Shown here one piece after another: positions 52,788 to 54,023 of a stretch of 54,023 nt of DNA. The notes under the pieces are model-generated. The model ran no database searches. It was not told the DNA's origin and was given only the letters and a program-made list of their open reading frames with translations. Source of the stretch: Spirochaetales bacterium. GTDB lineage: Bacteria > Spirochaetota > Spirochaetia > DAHUYW01. Every line of letters begins with the position of its first letter. Position 1 is the first letter of the stretch. The DNA lies in assembly GCA_027314665.1 (NCBI GenBank), contig DAHVAK010000159.1, positions 1 to 54,023 on the forward strand, in the 5' to 3' direction. The translations under genes and the position numbers were made by a program.

Positions 52788-54023
52788 GTGTACAAAACCG
52801 TCGATCCAAAGGTGAGCTTTCCGCAGATGGAAGAGGCAGTCCTGCGGTTTTGGAAGGAGGAGCGCATCTTCGAGCGCTCGGTGGAACAACGCGAAGGCTC
52901 GCCCGAGTTCGTCTTCTACGATGGCCCTCCCTTTGCCACGGGATTGCCCCATTTCGGGCACTTCGTCCCCGGGACGATCAAGGATATCATCCCTCGCTAT
53001 CAGACCATGCGGGGAAAGCGGGTTGAGCGGCGCTTCGGCTGGGATTGCCACGGGCTTCCGGTCGAGTACGAGATGGAGAAGGAGCTCAAGATATCCGGAC
53101 GGCGCCAAATTGAGGACTTCGGCATCGCGCGCTTCAACGAGGCCTGTCGCGGCATCGTCCTTCGCTATGCCTCGGAGTGGCGGCACGCGGTCACCCGGCT
53201 CGGACGGTGGGTGGACTTCGATCACGACTACAAGACGATGGACCCCGACTACATGGAGACCATCTGGTGGGTGGTGAAGCAGCTCTGGGATCGCGGGCTC
53301 GTCTACGAGGGCTACTACATCCTTCCCTACTGTCCACGCTGCTCCACGGTCCTCTCGAACCACGAGCTCAACCTCGGCGGCTACGAGGACGTTCACGATC
53401 CCGCGATCACGGTCCGCTTCAAGGTGAAGGGGGCCCCGGCGACCTATCTCCTCGCGTGGACCACGACCCCTTGGACCCTCCCCTCCAACCTCGCCCTCAC
53501 CGTGGGCAAGGGGATCGACTATGTGGAGGTCAAGGATGGAGCCGACAGCTACATCCTGGCCAAGGAGCGTCTGGCGGCCTACTACAAGAGCGAGTCGGAT
53601 TACCGCATCGTGCGCGAGATGAAGGGGGAGAGCCTCGTCGGCGTGGAATACGAGCCGCTCTTTCCCTACTTCCAGGACCTCGGAGAGAAGGGGGCCTTTC
53701 GCGTCTTTTCCGGCGACTACGTAACTACCGAGGATGGGACGGGAATCGTCCACACGGCGCCCGGCTTCGGCGAGGATGACTACAACACCCTCAAGGGGAC
53801 CGGGATCCCCACGGTATGCCCGGTCGACGGGGAGTGCAAGTTCACCGAGGAGGTGGACGACTACCGGGGCCTCTTCGTGAAGGACGCCGACAAGGCCATC
53901 ATTGCGCGCCTGAAGGAGGAGGGAAAGCTCATCAAGCGCGAAAGCTACCTCCACTCCTATCCGCACTGCTGGCGCTGTCACTCCCCGCTCATCTACCGGG
54001 CGATCTCTTCGTGGTTCGTGAAC
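52788..54023 (+). CDS. ileS: Isoleucyl-tRNA synthetase, type 2, 3' partial
   Basis: The first 412 residues are visible; the gene runs off the window. FYDGPPFATGLPHFGHFVPGTIKDIIPRY contains the HFGH form of the HIGH motif, and RFGWDCHGLPVEYEMEKEL is typical of the eukaryote-like type 2 IleRS, which is commonly pseudomonic-acid tolerant. The editing domain is entered with LAWTTTPWTLPSNLAL and GTGIVHTAPGFGEDD. HCWRCHSPLIYRAISSWF near the edge precedes the catalytic second half. GTG 52788 follows GGAGGAG closely. Presumably co-transcribed with valS. KMSKS lies outside the window. Confidence 0.95.
   Translation, partial: MYKTVDPKVSFPQMEEAVLRFWKEERIFERSVEQREGSPEFVFYDGPPFATGLPHFGHFVPGTIKDIIPRYQTMRGKRVERRFGWDCHGLPVEYEMEKELKISGRRQIEDFGIARFNEACRGIVLRYASEWRHAVTRLGRWVDFDHDYKTMDPDYMETIWWVVKQLWDRGLVYEGYYILPYCPRCSTVLSNHELNLGGYEDVHDPAITVRFKVKGAPATYLLAWTTTPWTLPSNLALTVGKGIDYVEVKDGADSYILAKERLAAYYKSESDYRIVREMKGESLVGVEYEPLFPYFQDLGEKGAFRVFSGDYVTTEDGTGIVHTAPGFGEDDYNTLKGTGIPTVCPVDGECKFTEEVDDYRGLFVKDADKAIIARLKEEGKLIKRESYLHSYPHCWRCHSPLIYRAISSWFVN

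Noticed and set aside
1-54023. CRISPR arrays, insertion sequences, prophage, tRNA or rRNA genes
   Set aside because: No regularly spaced repeats, transposase or integrase genes; gene-free gaps are almost all under 300 bp and none shows a tRNA-like cloverleaf that I could recognise.

Overview
The window reads as a chromosomal segment of a GC-rich (mostly 60-70% by eye), free-living, fermentative spirochaete. The lineage call is an inference. It rests on a TatT/TatP/TatQM-type TRAP transporter (28900-32723), a murB-cysS-ECF sigma block followed by a two-CNB cyclic-nucleotide protein (41912-49044, an order I recall from Treponema), a long-form PPi-type phosphofructokinase, an acetate kinase of about 454 residues and a type-2 IleRS. 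I found no mobile element, prophage, CRISPR array, rRNA or tRNA. Both ends cut through genes.

Layout. 1-2638 (+): the end of a pyridine-nucleotide disulfide oxidoreductase, an OsmC protein and an ATP-type phosphofructokinase. 2719-5967 (-): a PTS EIIA domain fused to a P2-type cation ATPase. 6297-7322 (+): a patatin phospholipase. 7416-10791 (-): a PfkB sugar kinase, a lipoprotein aminopeptidase and an acetylxylan esterase. 11045-12916 (+): an exported phosphoesterase behind a Pho-box-like repeat. 12999-17265 (-): a complete ECF vitamin transporter (fused EcfA1A2, EcfT, S component) with CoaX, probably for pantothenate. 17427-20852 (+): two tandem PAS/degenerate-GGDEF/EAL proteins of equal length. 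20892-24969 (-): PPi-type PFK, galK, galT. 25126-32723 (+): ftsH, manA, a YaiI-like protein and the TRAP system. 32848-35059 (-): asnS and a GNAT acetyltransferase. 35268-38645 (+): an ArsC/Spx-like protein, arginine deiminase, DAHP synthase and a DJ-1 protein. 38704-40068 (-): ackA. 40305-41906 (+): an unknown exported protein. 41912-42823 (-): murB. 42892-49044 (+): cysS, ECF sigma, anti-sigma, a secreted protein, an IPT/transglutaminase-like protein and the cNMP-binding protein. 49214-49966 (-): an exported, degenerate PCMT-like protein. 50085-54023 (+): valS and the start of ileS.

Metabolically the genes fit sugar fermentation: acetylxylan deacetylation, galactose (galTK) and mannose (manA) entry, three phosphofructokinase-type kinases and acetate kinase as an ATP source. 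Arginine deiminase could add a second energy route.

Several genes carry a promoter-like -35/-10 pair whose expected start point falls on or next to the start codon, with no Shine-Dalgarno, which suggests leaderless mRNAs. None of the intergenic gaps shows a hairpin followed by a T-tract; convergent junctions instead hold GC-rich inverted repeats. The strongest candidates for new biology are the EIIA-ATPase fusion, the sigma/anti-sigma operon with a transglutaminase fold lacking its catalytic Cys and His, the exported PCMT-like protein with a broken SAM motif, and the nested inverted repeat at 49051-49157.
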